From NCBI GenBank assembly GCA_902488525.1, contig CABTWP010000036.1, positions 1-20,934 of the forward strand: a DNA stretch of 20,934 nt. The letters run 5' to 3'. Below, piece after piece: positions 8,032 through 15,889 of the stretch. Position numbers and translations under genes: made by a program. The notes below the pieces were generated by a model. That model did no database searches. It was given only the letters and a program-made list of their open reading frames with translations, and was not told where the DNA came from. How positions within the stretch are numbered: position 1 is the stretch's first letter; the number at the start of each line of letters is the position of its first letter. Origin of the DNA: an uncultured Collinsella sp. (GTDB taxonomy: Bacteria > Actinomycetota > Coriobacteriia > Coriobacteriales > Coriobacteriaceae).

Positions 8032-9849
8032 CTACTCCTCCGAGCCGTCCTCCCCAGAAGCCTTCTTCTGCTGATCAAGTTTATGCTTACCACTCACAAT
8101 GGACGTAGCGCCCAGTGTGGCCAAGCTTGCACTGGCAAGGCTCGCCATAACGATGAGGTCGCCCGTCTTGGGCATGTTGCCGCCCGAGGACTTGGTAGTT
8201 GTAGTCGTCGCGGTCGTGGTGGTCACCGTTTTGGAGTCATTTTGCTCCTGGTTCTGGTTGTCGGTGTTGCCCTTACTGCTGTCCTCGCCCTGCTGTTTTC
8301 CGTCCTCGGTCTTGTCCTTGTTCTTGTCCTTCTCCTCAGATTCAGACTTCTTGTCCTCGTCCTTCTTCTGAGCGGACTTGTCGTCCTTCTCATCAGAGCT
8401 AGAACCCTTATCGGATTCAACCTTCTCGGAAGCCTTATCCTTGGAATCGCCCCTTACGGCTTCGGTCTTTTCCGTGGAAGCCTGATCAGAGTTGTCCTTG
8501 TTCTGGGTCGAGCCGTTATTGACGCCAGCCATCAGCGAAGAGCCCAGCGTAGAACCAAGCTGCACGGAGAAAGAAGGCTTCTTGTCCGGCGAAGCAACGG
8601 GAGCGTCCGGCGCCTTATTCAAGTCGCCCTTGGAAGCATCGGAATCAGGGGTTGCGTCAGAGCCGGAGCCGTTGTTAGAGCCGGTGTCAACGGACGAATC
8701 GCTCGAGCCGGTGGATGAGTTAGAAGTGTCAGCGCCGGTCGAACCAGAAGCGTCGCTGTCCGTATTGCCGGCAGAGCTTGAAGACGAATCGCCCGCAGCA
8801 GAGCCGTTCGAATCGGAGCCGTTCGAGGTAGAGCCGTCGTTGGTAGTGCCACCAGCAGAGCCATTACCGTCAGCATCGGTCGAGGGCGCATCCATCCCGT
8901 CATCGTTGGCATCGTCACTCGAGTCGTCATTCGAATCAGGTGTCGGCGAGGGCGCCGGCGCAGGCTCGGGCTGCACGGGCGTAGCAGCGGCCGCCTCGTC
9001 CTCGGCGATATAAGCCAAACAGTCCTTCAGCTCATTCTTATAACGATTCTTCCAGCCCTCATGATACTGGGGCTGACTTGAAAACTTGGTGGCGACATTG
9101 TTGACCACGCTATTGGAAAGCGCCGTCACAAACTCGCGGTCGGACATATCGTTGGAAAGATTCGCCCAGCGGAAAAAGTCCCTGCAGCCACCAGTGCCGC
9201 ACATGTTGGTAATGCTCCACACCATGCCCTTGACGCAATCGGCGCGGCCCGAAATATCAATACCCAGGCCGCTCTTGAGCCACGCCTCGGTCACCGCATA
9301 GTACGAGTTGTACGCATACGCATCCTGCAGAGCCGAAAACTCAGCAGGATCGGTGTTATAAGCACCCTGGAAGGCCTCCTGTGCAATATGGCCCAACTCG
9401 GTGAGCTGGCCGTTCTCGTACATGGCATTGCTCGTGTTGGAAATCTCGCTGCCGCGATCAATCGCATCCTTGAGCATGCTGTATTTTTCGGGGCTGTAGT
9501 TATAGACCTGCTTCATAAACGGAATGAGCGACCAACGACGGTCGAACTGGTAATAACCCAGCGCGTTGTAGCCGTCACCATACGAAAAGCCCTGGTTATA
9601 GTTGCCATGGCTCTCATATTTGGTGAAGTACTTCATCTCGGGAGTCACGTTGACAAACGAAACGCCCTGGACCGACCTCAGCACGCCCGAGAAGGACTGC
9701 TGGGTGTAGAGACCCTTATCGATATCGGTGGCATCCGAGGCAACGCCCGGCGTGGGCTCCTCGGCAGCGGCGGGTGCCGGCGCGGAAACGGCGCCAAACG
9801 AAAGCGCCAGCGTCAGGCCCGCGACAATAGCAGAATGCTTGGGCTGCAT
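8032..9849 (-). CDS. Sortase-anchored surface protein with putative lysozyme-like domain
   Basis: The 605-aa product starts with a signal peptide (about 1-29, ending APAAAEE). A globular domain follows (about 50-290). It contains KYFTKYESHGNY with a candidate catalytic E79 and GYNALGYYQFDRRW, a pattern resembling the E-S-x-G...GxxQF signature of lysozyme-superfamily peptidoglycan hydrolases. Several cysteines (in DCVKGMVW, NMCGTGGC and KDCLAY) could form disulfides. Residues about 300-430 are a Ser/Asp/Gly/Asn/Thr linker and 455-530 a Lys/Asp/Glu-rich highly charged stretch, followed by a Thr run. The C-terminus is a sorting signal: MPKTG (559-563), a hydrophobic helix, then an unusually long charged tail. 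A sortase would link it to the wall, exposing the N-terminal domain. Ribosome-binding site GGGAGGA precedes the ATG. Hydrolase activity is an inference from motif pattern; wall anchoring is better supported. Confidence 0.75.
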   Translation of the reverse strand: MQPKHSAIVAGLTLALSFGAVSAPAPAAAEEPTPGVASDATDIDKGLYTQQSFSGVLRSVQGVSFVNVTPEMKYFTKYESHGNYNQGFSYGDGYNALGYYQFDRRWSLIPFMKQVYNYSPEKYSMLKDAIDRGSEISNTSNAMYENGQLTELGHIAQEAFQGAYNTDPAEFSALQDAYAYNSYYAVTEAWLKSGLGIDISGRADCVKGMVWSITNMCGTGGCRDFFRWANLSNDMSDREFVTALSNSVVNNVATKFSSQPQYHEGWKNRYKNELKDCLAYIAEDEAAAATPVQPEPAPAPSPTPDSNDDSSDDANDDGMDAPSTDADGNGSAGGTTNDGSTSNGSDSNGSAAGDSSSSSAGNTDSDASGSTGADTSNSSTGSSDSSVDTGSNNGSGSDATPDSDASKGDLNKAPDAPVASPDKKPSFSVQLGSTLGSSLMAGVNNGSTQNKDNSDQASTEKTEAVRGDSKDKASEKVESDKGSSSDEKDDKSAQKKDEDKKSESEEKDKNKDKTEDGKQQGEDSSKGNTDNQNQEQNDSKTVTTTTATTTTTKSSGGNMPKTGDLIVMASLASASLATLGATSIVSGKHKLDQQKKASGEDGSEE

Positions 9850-9918
9850 AAGATCCTCCCTGCATTGGTGTAGTTAAAGTGCAGTTTGCAAAGATAGAAT
9901 TAGTATTGCAGCTCGGCC

Positions 9919-9934
9919 GTTGTTGCACAACAAC
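9919..9934. repeat. Inverted repeat GTTGTTG-CA-CAACAAC upstream of the surface-protein gene
   Basis: Perfect 7-bp arms with a 2-bp centre lie 70 bp upstream of the ATG at 9849. CAACAACCC appears again at 9949-9957, about 20 bp further upstream. The position suits an operator for the surface-protein promoter. Nothing else is evident in the 138-bp gap 9850-9987, and no intrinsic terminator for the Rrf2 gene is visible there. Confidence 0.4.
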
Positions 9935-9987
9935 CCCTCGGTAAACGGCAACAACCCTCCGCGAAATCTTAAAGAATTGCGCTCAAC

Positions 9988-10419
9988 CTACAGTTTGATG
10001 TCGAAGTTAATCTCGGGGACGGCGGCAAGGTCGGCCAACGTCACGCCGTCGACGTACTTTTCGATCACGTCGTCCAGGCCGCGCCAGAACTTGACGGTCG
10101 AGCACAAATCGCTGCGGGTGCAGCTGTTGTCGATGCCGTCGCACGCCACGGGCGCCGTGCTGCCCTCGACAGCGCGCAGGATGTCGCCAGCACGCACCTC
10201 GGCCGGGTCCTTGGCCATCATGTAGCCGCCGCCCTTGCCGCGCACGCTCTTAAGCAAGCCAGCCTTCATAAGCGGACGCACCAGCTGCTCCAAATACTTT
10301 TGCGAGATACGCTCGCGGTCGGCAACCTCGCGCAGAGCAATCTTGCCCTCGGCGTCACCGAGCGCCGCGATATAGATCATCAGCCGGAGGGCATAGCGGC
10401 CCTTGGAAGAAATGAGCAT
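9988..10419 (-). CDS. Rrf2-family Fe-S-type transcriptional regulator of the suf locus
   Basis: The 143-aa protein has the Rrf2 winged-helix N-terminus (MLISSKGRYALRLMIYIA, recognition-helix segment ISQKYLEQLVRPLMKAGLL at 38-56, wing VRGKGGGY at 59-66). Three cysteines, C93, C100 and C106, have spacing C-X6-C-X5-C, close to IscR (C-X5-C-X5-C), so a [2Fe-2S] or related cluster is expected. By family precedent, the cluster state would alter DNA binding and adjust suf expression. The gene is divergent from sufC across 224 bp that hold two copies of a 29-bp palindrome and another dyad. I chose the ATG at 10419 because GGGAGGG precedes it and homology begins there; the frame is open further upstream to 10497, but only through the palindromes. 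It could be named sufR or iscR-like; orthology is not shown. Confidence 0.88.
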   Translation of the reverse strand: MLISSKGRYALRLMIYIAALGDAEGKIALREVADRERISQKYLEQLVRPLMKAGLLKSVRGKGGGYMMAKDPAEVRAGDILRAVEGSTAPVACDGIDNSCTRSDLCSTVKFWRGLDDVIEKYVDGVTLADLAAVPEINFDIKL

Positions 10420-10440
10420 ACCTACCCTCCCATCGCATCT

Positions 10441-10469
10441 GGGACAACATAACCAGGTTTGTTTGTCCC
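10441..10469. promoter_or_regulatory. Palindromic site 1: GGGACAA-N15-TTGTCCC
   Basis: Seven-bp perfect arms (10441-10447 and 10463-10469) are separated by exactly 15 bp, and the inner AACC-A-GGTT is also symmetric. The site ends 22 bp upstream of the rrf2 start, so it would overlap its 5' leader or core promoter. The right arm continues as TTGTCCCAAATCTTAAG, identical to the 17 bp at site 3. Confidence 0.75.
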
Positions 10470-10484
10470 AAATCTTAAGTAAGT

Positions 10485-10513
10485 GGGACAAACACAACAG
10501 GTTATTTTGTCCC
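10485..10513. promoter_or_regulatory. Palindromic site 2: GGGACAA-N15-TTGTCCC
   Basis: This second copy has the same arms (10485-10491 and 10507-10513), the same 15-bp spacer and the same central CAG. It lies 44 bp (centre to centre, about four helical turns) from site 1 on the same DNA face, which would suit cooperative binding. It ends 38 bp before the putative suf -35 hexamer. Confidence 0.75.
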
Positions 10514-10535
10514 AGAATTTGAAAAGTCGAGTGGA

Positions 10536-10579
10536 TTAGTCGGGTTTTCCCTTGACTAACGCCGAACCCATAGTAACTT
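10536..10579 (+). promoter_or_regulatory. Putative suf operon promoter with overlapping dyad TTAGTC-N12-GACTAA
   Basis: A TTGACT -35 (10552-10557) and a TAACTT -10 (10574-10579) are 16 bp apart, about 65 bp before sufC. The dyad TTAGTC (10536-10541) / GACTAA (10554-10559) covers the -35, a repression-type position. Its GACT/AGTC halves recall IscR-type recognition elements but in the reverse order, so the link is tentative. Confidence 0.5.
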
Positions 10580-10643
10580 TATTCCGAGAAGATTCCTAGG
10601 GTTTAGTACACCTATGAGTACACCATATACAGAAAGGGACAGC

Positions 10644-11444
10644 ATGAGCGCAAATCCGCTGCTTTCCATCGAAGGTCTGACCGCCTCCGTGGACGAGAAG
10701 ACCATCCTCCACAACGTCAGCCTTAACGTCGCCGCCGGCGAGACCCACGTGCTGATGGGACCCAACGGCGCCGGCAAGTCCACCCTCGGCCACCTGGTCA
10801 TGGGCGACCCCGTTTACACGGTCAACGACGGCCGCATCGTCTTTGACGGCCAGGACATCACCGAGCTCACCACCGACAAGCGCTCGCGCGCCGGCCTGTT
10901 CCTGAGCTTCCAGGCCCCGGTCGAGATCCCCGGCGTGCCACTGTCAAGCTTTTTGCGCGCCAGCATCGCCGGCCGCCCTGGCCTGGAGATGAAGGGCAAG
11001 GAATTCCGCCGTCGCGTCAAGGAGCTCGCGGCCGAGCTCAACATGGATACCGCCTACCTCAACCGCGAGCTGGGCGTAGGTTTCTCGGGCGGCGAGAAGA
11101 AGAAGGTCGAGATGCTCCAGCTCCTGCTGCTGCAGCCCAAGCTCGCCATCCTGGACGAAACCGACTCCGGCCTGGACGTCGACGCCCTGTCCACCGTCAG
11201 CCACGGCATGGACGCGTATCGCAAGAGCTGCGACGGCTCCATGCTCATCATCACGCACAACACGCGCATTTTGGAGCACCTGGATGTCGACCGCGTCCAC
11301 GTTATGGTCAAGGGCCACATCGTGCGCGAGGACGACGCCTCGCTCATCCCCTGGATCGACAAGAACGGCTTTGAGACCTTCGAGCGCGAGGCCGCCGAGC
11401 AGCGCGCCCAGACCGAGTCTGCCGCTGCCGAGCAGCAGGCGTAA
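10644..11444 (+). CDS. sufC: SufC, Fe-S assembly ATPase
   Basis: The 266-aa protein is the cytoplasmic ABC-type ATPase that drives conformational change in the SufBCD scaffold during cluster assembly. Visible motifs: Walker A GPNGAGKST (39-47), Q-loop FLSFQAPVEIPG (near 90-101), signature FSGGEKKKVEM, Walker B LAILDETDSGLD, and the H-loop ITHN. The sequence LDETDSGLD is diagnostic for SufC rather than transport ATPases. The ATG at 10644 follows AGAAAGGGA, which decides the start over an in-frame ATG at 10614. It is the first gene of sufCBDSU, and sufB starts 12 nt after its stop. The C-terminus carries an Ala/Gln/Glu-rich tail. Confidence 0.96.
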   Translation: MSANPLLSIEGLTASVDEKTILHNVSLNVAAGETHVLMGPNGAGKSTLGHLVMGDPVYTVNDGRIVFDGQDITELTTDKRSRAGLFLSFQAPVEIPGVPLSSFLRASIAGRPGLEMKGKEFRRRVKELAAELNMDTAYLNRELGVGFSGGEKKKVEMLQLLLLQPKLAILDETDSGLDVDALSTVSHGMDAYRKSCDGSMLIITHNTRILEHLDVDRVHVMVKGHIVREDDASLIPWIDKNGFETFEREAAEQRAQTESAAAEQQA

Positions 11445-11456
11445 AGGGGCGACGCA

Positions 11457-12869
11457 ATGACCAAGAACCGCACCGAGGTCGCGGACATCGACCGCAGCCT
11501 CTACGACTTCACCTATGGCGAGGAGGGATTCGAGCGCCTCGACGCCGGCATCACGCCCGACATCGTGCGCGAGATCAGCGCCAAGAAGGACGAGCCGCAG
11601 TGGATGCTCGACCTGCGCCTCAAGTCCCTCGAGATCTTCAACCGTTTCCCAGATCCGACGTGGGGCCCCTCCATCGAGGGCCTGGACATGGACAACATCG
11701 TCACCTACGTCAAGCCCAACACCGATCAAAAGCACGACTGGGAGTCGGTGCCCGACGACATCAAGAACACCTTTGAGCGCCTGGGCATCCCCGAGGCCGA
11801 GCGCAGCTACCTGGCGGGCGTCGGCGCGCAGTACGACTCCGAGCTGGTTTACCACAACATGCAGGACACGGCGTCCAAGATGGGCATCGTCTACTCCGGC
11901 ATCGAGGAGGCCCTGCACGACCCGCAGTGGGAGCCGCTCATCCACGAGAAGTTTATGACGCTCATCCCGCCCACCGACCACAAATTTGCGGCCCTGCACG
12001 GCGCCGTATGGTCGGGCGGCTCGTTTGTCTACGTGCCCAAGGGCACCAAGCTCGATTTCCCGCTGCAGAGCTACTTCCGCCTTAACGCCAAGGGCGCCGG
12101 CCAGTTTGAGCACACGCTCATCATCGTCGAGGACGATGCCGACCTGCACTTTATCGAGGGTTGCTCCGCGCCCAAGTACAACGTGGCAAACCTCCACGCC
12201 GGCGCCGTCGAGCTCTTTGTGGGCAAGCGTGCGCACCTGCGCTACTCGACCATCGAGAACTGGTCCAAGAACATGTACAACCTCAACACCAAGCGTGCGC
12301 GCGTGGACGAGGACGGCGACATCGAGTGGATCAGCGGCTCCTTCGGCAGCCACGTGGGCTACCTCTACCCCATGAGCGTGCTCAATGGCCGCCGCGCCCG
12401 CTCGAGCTTTACCGGCATCACCTTTGCCGGCGCCGGTCAAAACCTCGACACCGGCTGCAAGGTCGTGCTCAACGCACCCGATACCTCGGCAACCGTCGAG
12501 ACCAAGGGCATCTCCAAGAGTGGCGGCATTCAGACCTTCCGCAGCTCCATCGTGGCCACGCCCAAGGCCGAGGGCTCCAAGGCAACCGTGAGCTGCCAGT
12601 CGCTGATGCTCGACGACCAAAGCCGCTCCGACACTATTCCGGCCATGGACATCCGCGCCAAAAACGTCGACATCGGCCACGAGGCCACCATCGGCCGCAT
12701 CGGCGACGACAAGGTGTTCTACCTGATGAGCCGCGGCATCTCGGAGGAAGAGGCCCGCACCATGATCGTCAACGGCTTTGCCAACCCGGTCTCCAAGGAG
12801 CTGCCGCTGGAGTACGCCGTCGAGATGAACAACCTGATCAAGCTCGAGATGGAAGGAGCGATCGGATAA
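11457..12869 (+). CDS. sufB: SufB, Fe-S cluster scaffold subunit
   Basis: At 470 aa this is the usual length for SufB, the core scaffold on which clusters form within SufB-SufC2-SufD. The beta-helix core region carries SGGSFVYVPKG and LHFIEGCSAPKY. C380 (in VSCQSLMLDDQSRSDTIP) and E409 (in GHEATIG) are 29 residues apart, exactly as the essential C405 and E434 of E. coli SufB, so the protein should be functional. A ribosome-binding site (AAAGGGG) lies just upstream of the ATG. The stop TAA overlaps the sufD ATG by one base (TAATG), indicating translational coupling. Confidence 0.97.
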   Translation: MTKNRTEVADIDRSLYDFTYGEEGFERLDAGITPDIVREISAKKDEPQWMLDLRLKSLEIFNRFPDPTWGPSIEGLDMDNIVTYVKPNTDQKHDWESVPDDIKNTFERLGIPEAERSYLAGVGAQYDSELVYHNMQDTASKMGIVYSGIEEALHDPQWEPLIHEKFMTLIPPTDHKFAALHGAVWSGGSFVYVPKGTKLDFPLQSYFRLNAKGAGQFEHTLIIVEDDADLHFIEGCSAPKYNVANLHAGAVELFVGKRAHLRYSTIENWSKNMYNLNTKRARVDEDGDIEWISGSFGSHVGYLYPMSVLNGRRARSSFTGITFAGAGQNLDTGCKVVLNAPDTSATVETKGISKSGGIQTFRSSIVATPKAEGSKATVSCQSLMLDDQSRSDTIPAMDIRAKNVDIGHEATIGRIGDDKVFYLMSRGISEEEARTMIVNGFANPVSKELPLEYAVEMNNLIKLEMEGAIG

Positions 12870-14140
12870 TGAAACAGACCACCAACACCGCTGCTACCAC
12901 CCTTGAGCAGGTCAATGCGATGCCGGCTGCCACTTGGGGTTGGCTCAAGATGAACCAGACCAAGCTCGAACTCTCTAACGAGCTTGCCACCGCTCCCACC
13001 GAGGCCGTTGAGGTCGAGGGCTTGGACGAGCAGTTTACTGGCGTGGCAGACGCGTTCGAAGCCGCCATGGACGCCATGGCCGAGCGCTTCCCCGAGCGCC
13101 GCGCCTCCGCCCCCGGTGATGCAGCCGACCGCGCCCGCATCACGCCCGAGACCGAGTTCGACGTGCCCGCCACCTCCGTCTACCAGGCCGGCGCCATCAA
13201 GCTCGAAGAGGAGCTCTCCCCTGCTGAAGCCTTCGAGACCGGCATGGGCGAGGCTGCCTACGCCTACTTGGCCGAGCACGCCACCAAGCGCATCGTCATC
13301 GATGTGCCCGCATACAAGCACGTCACGGTTACCGTGCGCGTGAGCGGTGTCGATGCCGCCGCGGCCATCGCCGCCATCGACGTCGTCGCCCGTCCCCAGT
13401 CGACGCTCGATCTGCTTATTGCCCTAGACTCCCCCGTTGCCGGCCAAGGCGTCGTGGGTTCCGTGCTACGCGTGTGCGCCCACGAGTACGCCACCGTCAA
13501 CGCGACCTGCACGCAGACGCTCGACGATAGCTGGATCGCGCTCGACGACACCGGCCTGTTCCTGGACGAGGGCGCGCGCGTCAACGTGCAGCACAGCGTC
13601 CTGGGTGCCGGCGCCAGCGCCACCGGCCTTGCCGGCGACCTGCTGGGCGATACCGCCAAGGTCACCATCGATACTGACTACCTGGGCGCCCGCGAGCAGG
13701 TGCGCGACTTTAACTACGAGCTGCGCCACCGCGGTCGCAAGACCGAGTGCGAGATCGACGCCAACGGCGTACTGACCGGCACGTCCAAGAAGGTCTACCG
13801 CGGCACCATCGACCTCGTGCACGGCTGCAAGGGTGCAACCGGCACCGAGCGCGAGACGGTGCTTTTGGCCAACAAGGGCGTCGACAACAAGACCGTCCCC
13901 GTCATCCTGTGCGACGAGGACGACGTCGCCGGCAACCACGGAGCCACCATCGGCCACGTCCGCGACGAGCAGCTGTTCTACCTCGCCTGCCGTGGCCTTG
14001 ACCAAAACGCCGCCGAAGACCTGTTCATCCGCGCCAAGCTGGAGGACGCCGCGCTTTCCGCGACCGACGAGCGCACCCGCGCCGCCGTCGTCCGCTTGGG
14101 CAACAACCTGATCGATAACTTTGAAGAGGAGCTCGCATGA
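12869..14140 (+). CDS. sufD: SufD, Fe-S scaffold partner subunit
   Basis: The 423-aa protein is the SufB paralogue that completes the SufBC2D complex. The C-terminal half holds the shared beta-helix (SVLGAGASATGLAGDLLGD, RDFNYELRHRGRKTECEI), and H357 in AGNHGATIGH corresponds to E. coli SufD H360, implicated in cluster formation or iron entry. The N-terminal third is Ala/Glu-rich and poorly conserved, as usual in this family. I chose the ATG at 12869, overlapping the sufB stop and preceded by GGAAGGAG. The frame is open for another 700 bp upstream but only as the out-of-frame shadow of sufB. The 3' end overlaps sufS by 4 nt (ATGA). Confidence 0.94.
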   Translation: MKQTTNTAATTLEQVNAMPAATWGWLKMNQTKLELSNELATAPTEAVEVEGLDEQFTGVADAFEAAMDAMAERFPERRASAPGDAADRARITPETEFDVPATSVYQAGAIKLEEELSPAEAFETGMGEAAYAYLAEHATKRIVIDVPAYKHVTVTVRVSGVDAAAAIAAIDVVARPQSTLDLLIALDSPVAGQGVVGSVLRVCAHEYATVNATCTQTLDDSWIALDDTGLFLDEGARVNVQHSVLGAGASATGLAGDLLGDTAKVTIDTDYLGAREQVRDFNYELRHRGRKTECEIDANGVLTGTSKKVYRGTIDLVHGCKGATGTERETVLLANKGVDNKTVPVILCDEDDVAGNHGATIGHVRDEQLFYLACRGLDQNAAEDLFIRAKLEDAALSATDERTRAAVVRLGNNLIDNFEEELA

Positions 14141-15462
14141 TCGACACCGAGCACGTTAAATGCGACACCTGTACCGCCCCCGAGCCCATGGAGCTCGACG
14201 CCAGCGACGAGGCTTCGCGCGGCTGGCCTACCGTAGATATCGAGACCAACCCCTACAAGGGCCAGTTCCCGCTGTTTCAGCAGCACCCCGAGATCGCCTT
14301 CCTCGATAGTGCCGCCACCGCGCAGCGCCCCGCCTGCGTGCTCGACGCCGAGCGCGACTTCTACCAGCGTATGAACGCCAACCCCCTACGCGGACTGTAC
14401 TCGCTGTCCGTCGAGGCCACCGACGCCATCGCGAAGGTCCGCCAGCAGATCGCCGACCTCATCGGCGCTTCCCAGGCCAACGAGGTCGTCTTCACCCGCA
14501 ACACGAGCGAGTCGCTCAACCTGGTTGCCAAGAGCTTTGCACCCACGGTGCTCGAGCCCGGTGACGAGGTCGTCATCACCATCATGGAGCACCACTCCAA
14601 CCTGATTCCGTGGCAGCAGGTCTGCCGCGAGACCGGCGCCAAGCTCGTCTACCTCTACCCCACCAAGACCGGCCAGCTCACCACCGAGGAGGTTCTTGCC
14701 AAGGTGGGTCCCAAGACCAAGATCCTGGCCGTGGGACAGGTCTCCAACGTGCTAGGCGTCGAGAACCCGGTCAAGAACCTCGGCAAGCTCGTGCACAAAT
14801 ACGGCGGCTATCTGGTCGTCGACGGCGCGCAGTCGCTGCCGCACATGCCGGTCGATGTGGCCGACCTGGGCGCCGACTTCTTTGCCTTTAGCGCGCACAA
14901 GGCCATGGGCCCCATGGGCATCGGCGTGCTGTGGGGCAAAATGGACCTGCTCAACGCCATGCCGCCCATGCTCACCGGCGGCGAGATGATCGACTCGGTC
15001 ACCGAGCAAGACGCCGTCTGGGCGCCCGTTCCCGAGAAATTCGAGGCCGGCACGCAGGACGCCGCCGGCATCTTCGCCACGGGCGCCGCCCTTGATTACC
15101 TGGTCAACACGGTGGGCTACGAGAACATCCAGGCCCGCGAGCAGGCACTCGTCCACTATCTGATGGGCGAACTCATGCAGCTCGACTTTGTCCAGATCAT
15201 CGGCTCCATCTATTGGGACAACCACCACGGCGTTGTGAGCTTTAACGTCAAGGGCATCCATCCGCACGACGTCGCGAGCATCATGGACATGGACGGCGTC
15301 TGCATCCGCGCCGGCCACCACTGCGCGCAGCCGCTGCTTACCTGGCTGGGTGTCGAAAACCTTGCTTGCTGCCGCGCCAGCGTGGCCTTCTACAACGACA
15401 AGGCCGACATCGACAAGTTCATCGCCGGCCTGCATCACGTTTGGAGCACGTTCAATGGGTAA
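14137..15462 (+). CDS. sufS: SufS, PLP-dependent cysteine desulfurase
   Basis: The 441-aa enzyme converts cysteine to alanine and a protein-bound persulfide that feeds cluster assembly. Seen: the PLP-stacking His in IMEHHSN (152-153), the Schiff-base Lys K255 in FSAHKAMGPMG, and the catalytic Cys C396 in RAGHHCAQP, the class II (SufS-type) desulfurase loop. It is about 30 residues longer than typical SufS. The extra N-terminal segment contains KCDTC (C9-x-x-C12) and an acidic stretch before the usual start of homology near residue 38 (NPYKGQFPLF). Because the ATG overlaps the sufD stop (ATGA), the extension is probably real, though its role is unknown. sufU follows with an 8-nt overlap. Confidence 0.96.
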   Translation: MIDTEHVKCDTCTAPEPMELDASDEASRGWPTVDIETNPYKGQFPLFQQHPEIAFLDSAATAQRPACVLDAERDFYQRMNANPLRGLYSLSVEATDAIAKVRQQIADLIGASQANEVVFTRNTSESLNLVAKSFAPTVLEPGDEVVITIMEHHSNLIPWQQVCRETGAKLVYLYPTKTGQLTTEEVLAKVGPKTKILAVGQVSNVLGVENPVKNLGKLVHKYGGYLVVDGAQSLPHMPVDVADLGADFFAFSAHKAMGPMGIGVLWGKMDLLNAMPPMLTGGEMIDSVTEQDAVWAPVPEKFEAGTQDAAGIFATGAALDYLVNTVGYENIQAREQALVHYLMGELMQLDFVQIIGSIYWDNHHGVVSFNVKGIHPHDVASIMDMDGVCIRAGHHCAQPLLTWLGVENLACCRASVAFYNDKADIDKFIAGLHHVWSTFNG

Positions 15463-15889
15463 TCTGTACACCTCCACCACATTTATGGAGCACAACTCGC
15501 ACCCCGACTATAAGTACGAGATGGATGCTCCCACGCACGAGCACGACGGCATCAACCCCAGCTGCGGCGACGAGCTCACCTTACAGCTGCGCGTCGAGAA
15601 CGATGTAATCGAGGAAGCCTCGTTTACCGGGCACGGCTGCGCCATAAGCCAGGCCAGCGCCGACATCATGGCCGACCTCATCACCGGCGAGACCGTCGAG
15701 GAAGCTCGCCGCCTAGCAGAGCTCTTCCTCGCCATGATCCGCGGCGAGAAGCTCTCCGAGGAGGACCTGGAAGACCTGGACGAAGCCGCCCAGCTCCAGG
15801 ACATCTCGCACATGCCCGCCCGCGTCAAGTGCGCCGAACTCGCCTGGCGCACCCTCGACGGCATGCTCACGGGACAAAATAATCAGTAG
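15455..15889 (+). CDS. sufU: SufU, zinc-dependent sulfur acceptor for SufS
   Basis: The 144-aa protein is the partner that accepts persulfide sulfur from SufS and passes it to SufBCD. The four zinc ligands of Bacillus SufU are matched: C37 and D39 in NPSCGDEL, C62 in GHGCAISQAS and C126 in RVKCAELAW. The SufU-specific insertion between the last two cysteines (RGEKLSEEDLEDLDE) separates it from IscU/NifU scaffolds. The ATG at 15455 lies within the end of sufS (8-nt overlap) with TGGAG upstream, indicating coupling. A second in-frame ATG at residue 11 has no ribosome-binding site. The last codons and the stop lie inside palindromic site 3, so the operator-like sequence is partly coding here. 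Confidence 0.95.
   Translation: MGNLYTSTTFMEHNSHPDYKYEMDAPTHEHDGINPSCGDELTLQLRVENDVIEEASFTGHGCAISQASADIMADLITGETVEEARRLAELFLAMIRGEKLSEEDLEDLDEAAQLQDISHMPARVKCAELAWRTLDGMLTGQNNQ

Noticed and set aside
8240..8840. Tandem-repeat or CRISPR-like region in the surface-protein gene
   Set aside because: The repetitiveness is low-complexity Ser/Asp and Lys/Asp/Glu coding; there are no fixed repeat units or spacers.
10944..12680. Long open frame on the minus strand (about 580 codons) across sufC and sufB
   Set aside because: Same codon-phase artefact; it overlaps two well-conserved genes and has no ribosome-binding site or recognisable motif.
12161..12868. Upstream extension of the sufD frame into sufB
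   Set aside because: The extension is Arg/His/Gln-rich shadow sequence; the ATG at 12869 has a ribosome-binding site and overlaps the sufB stop.
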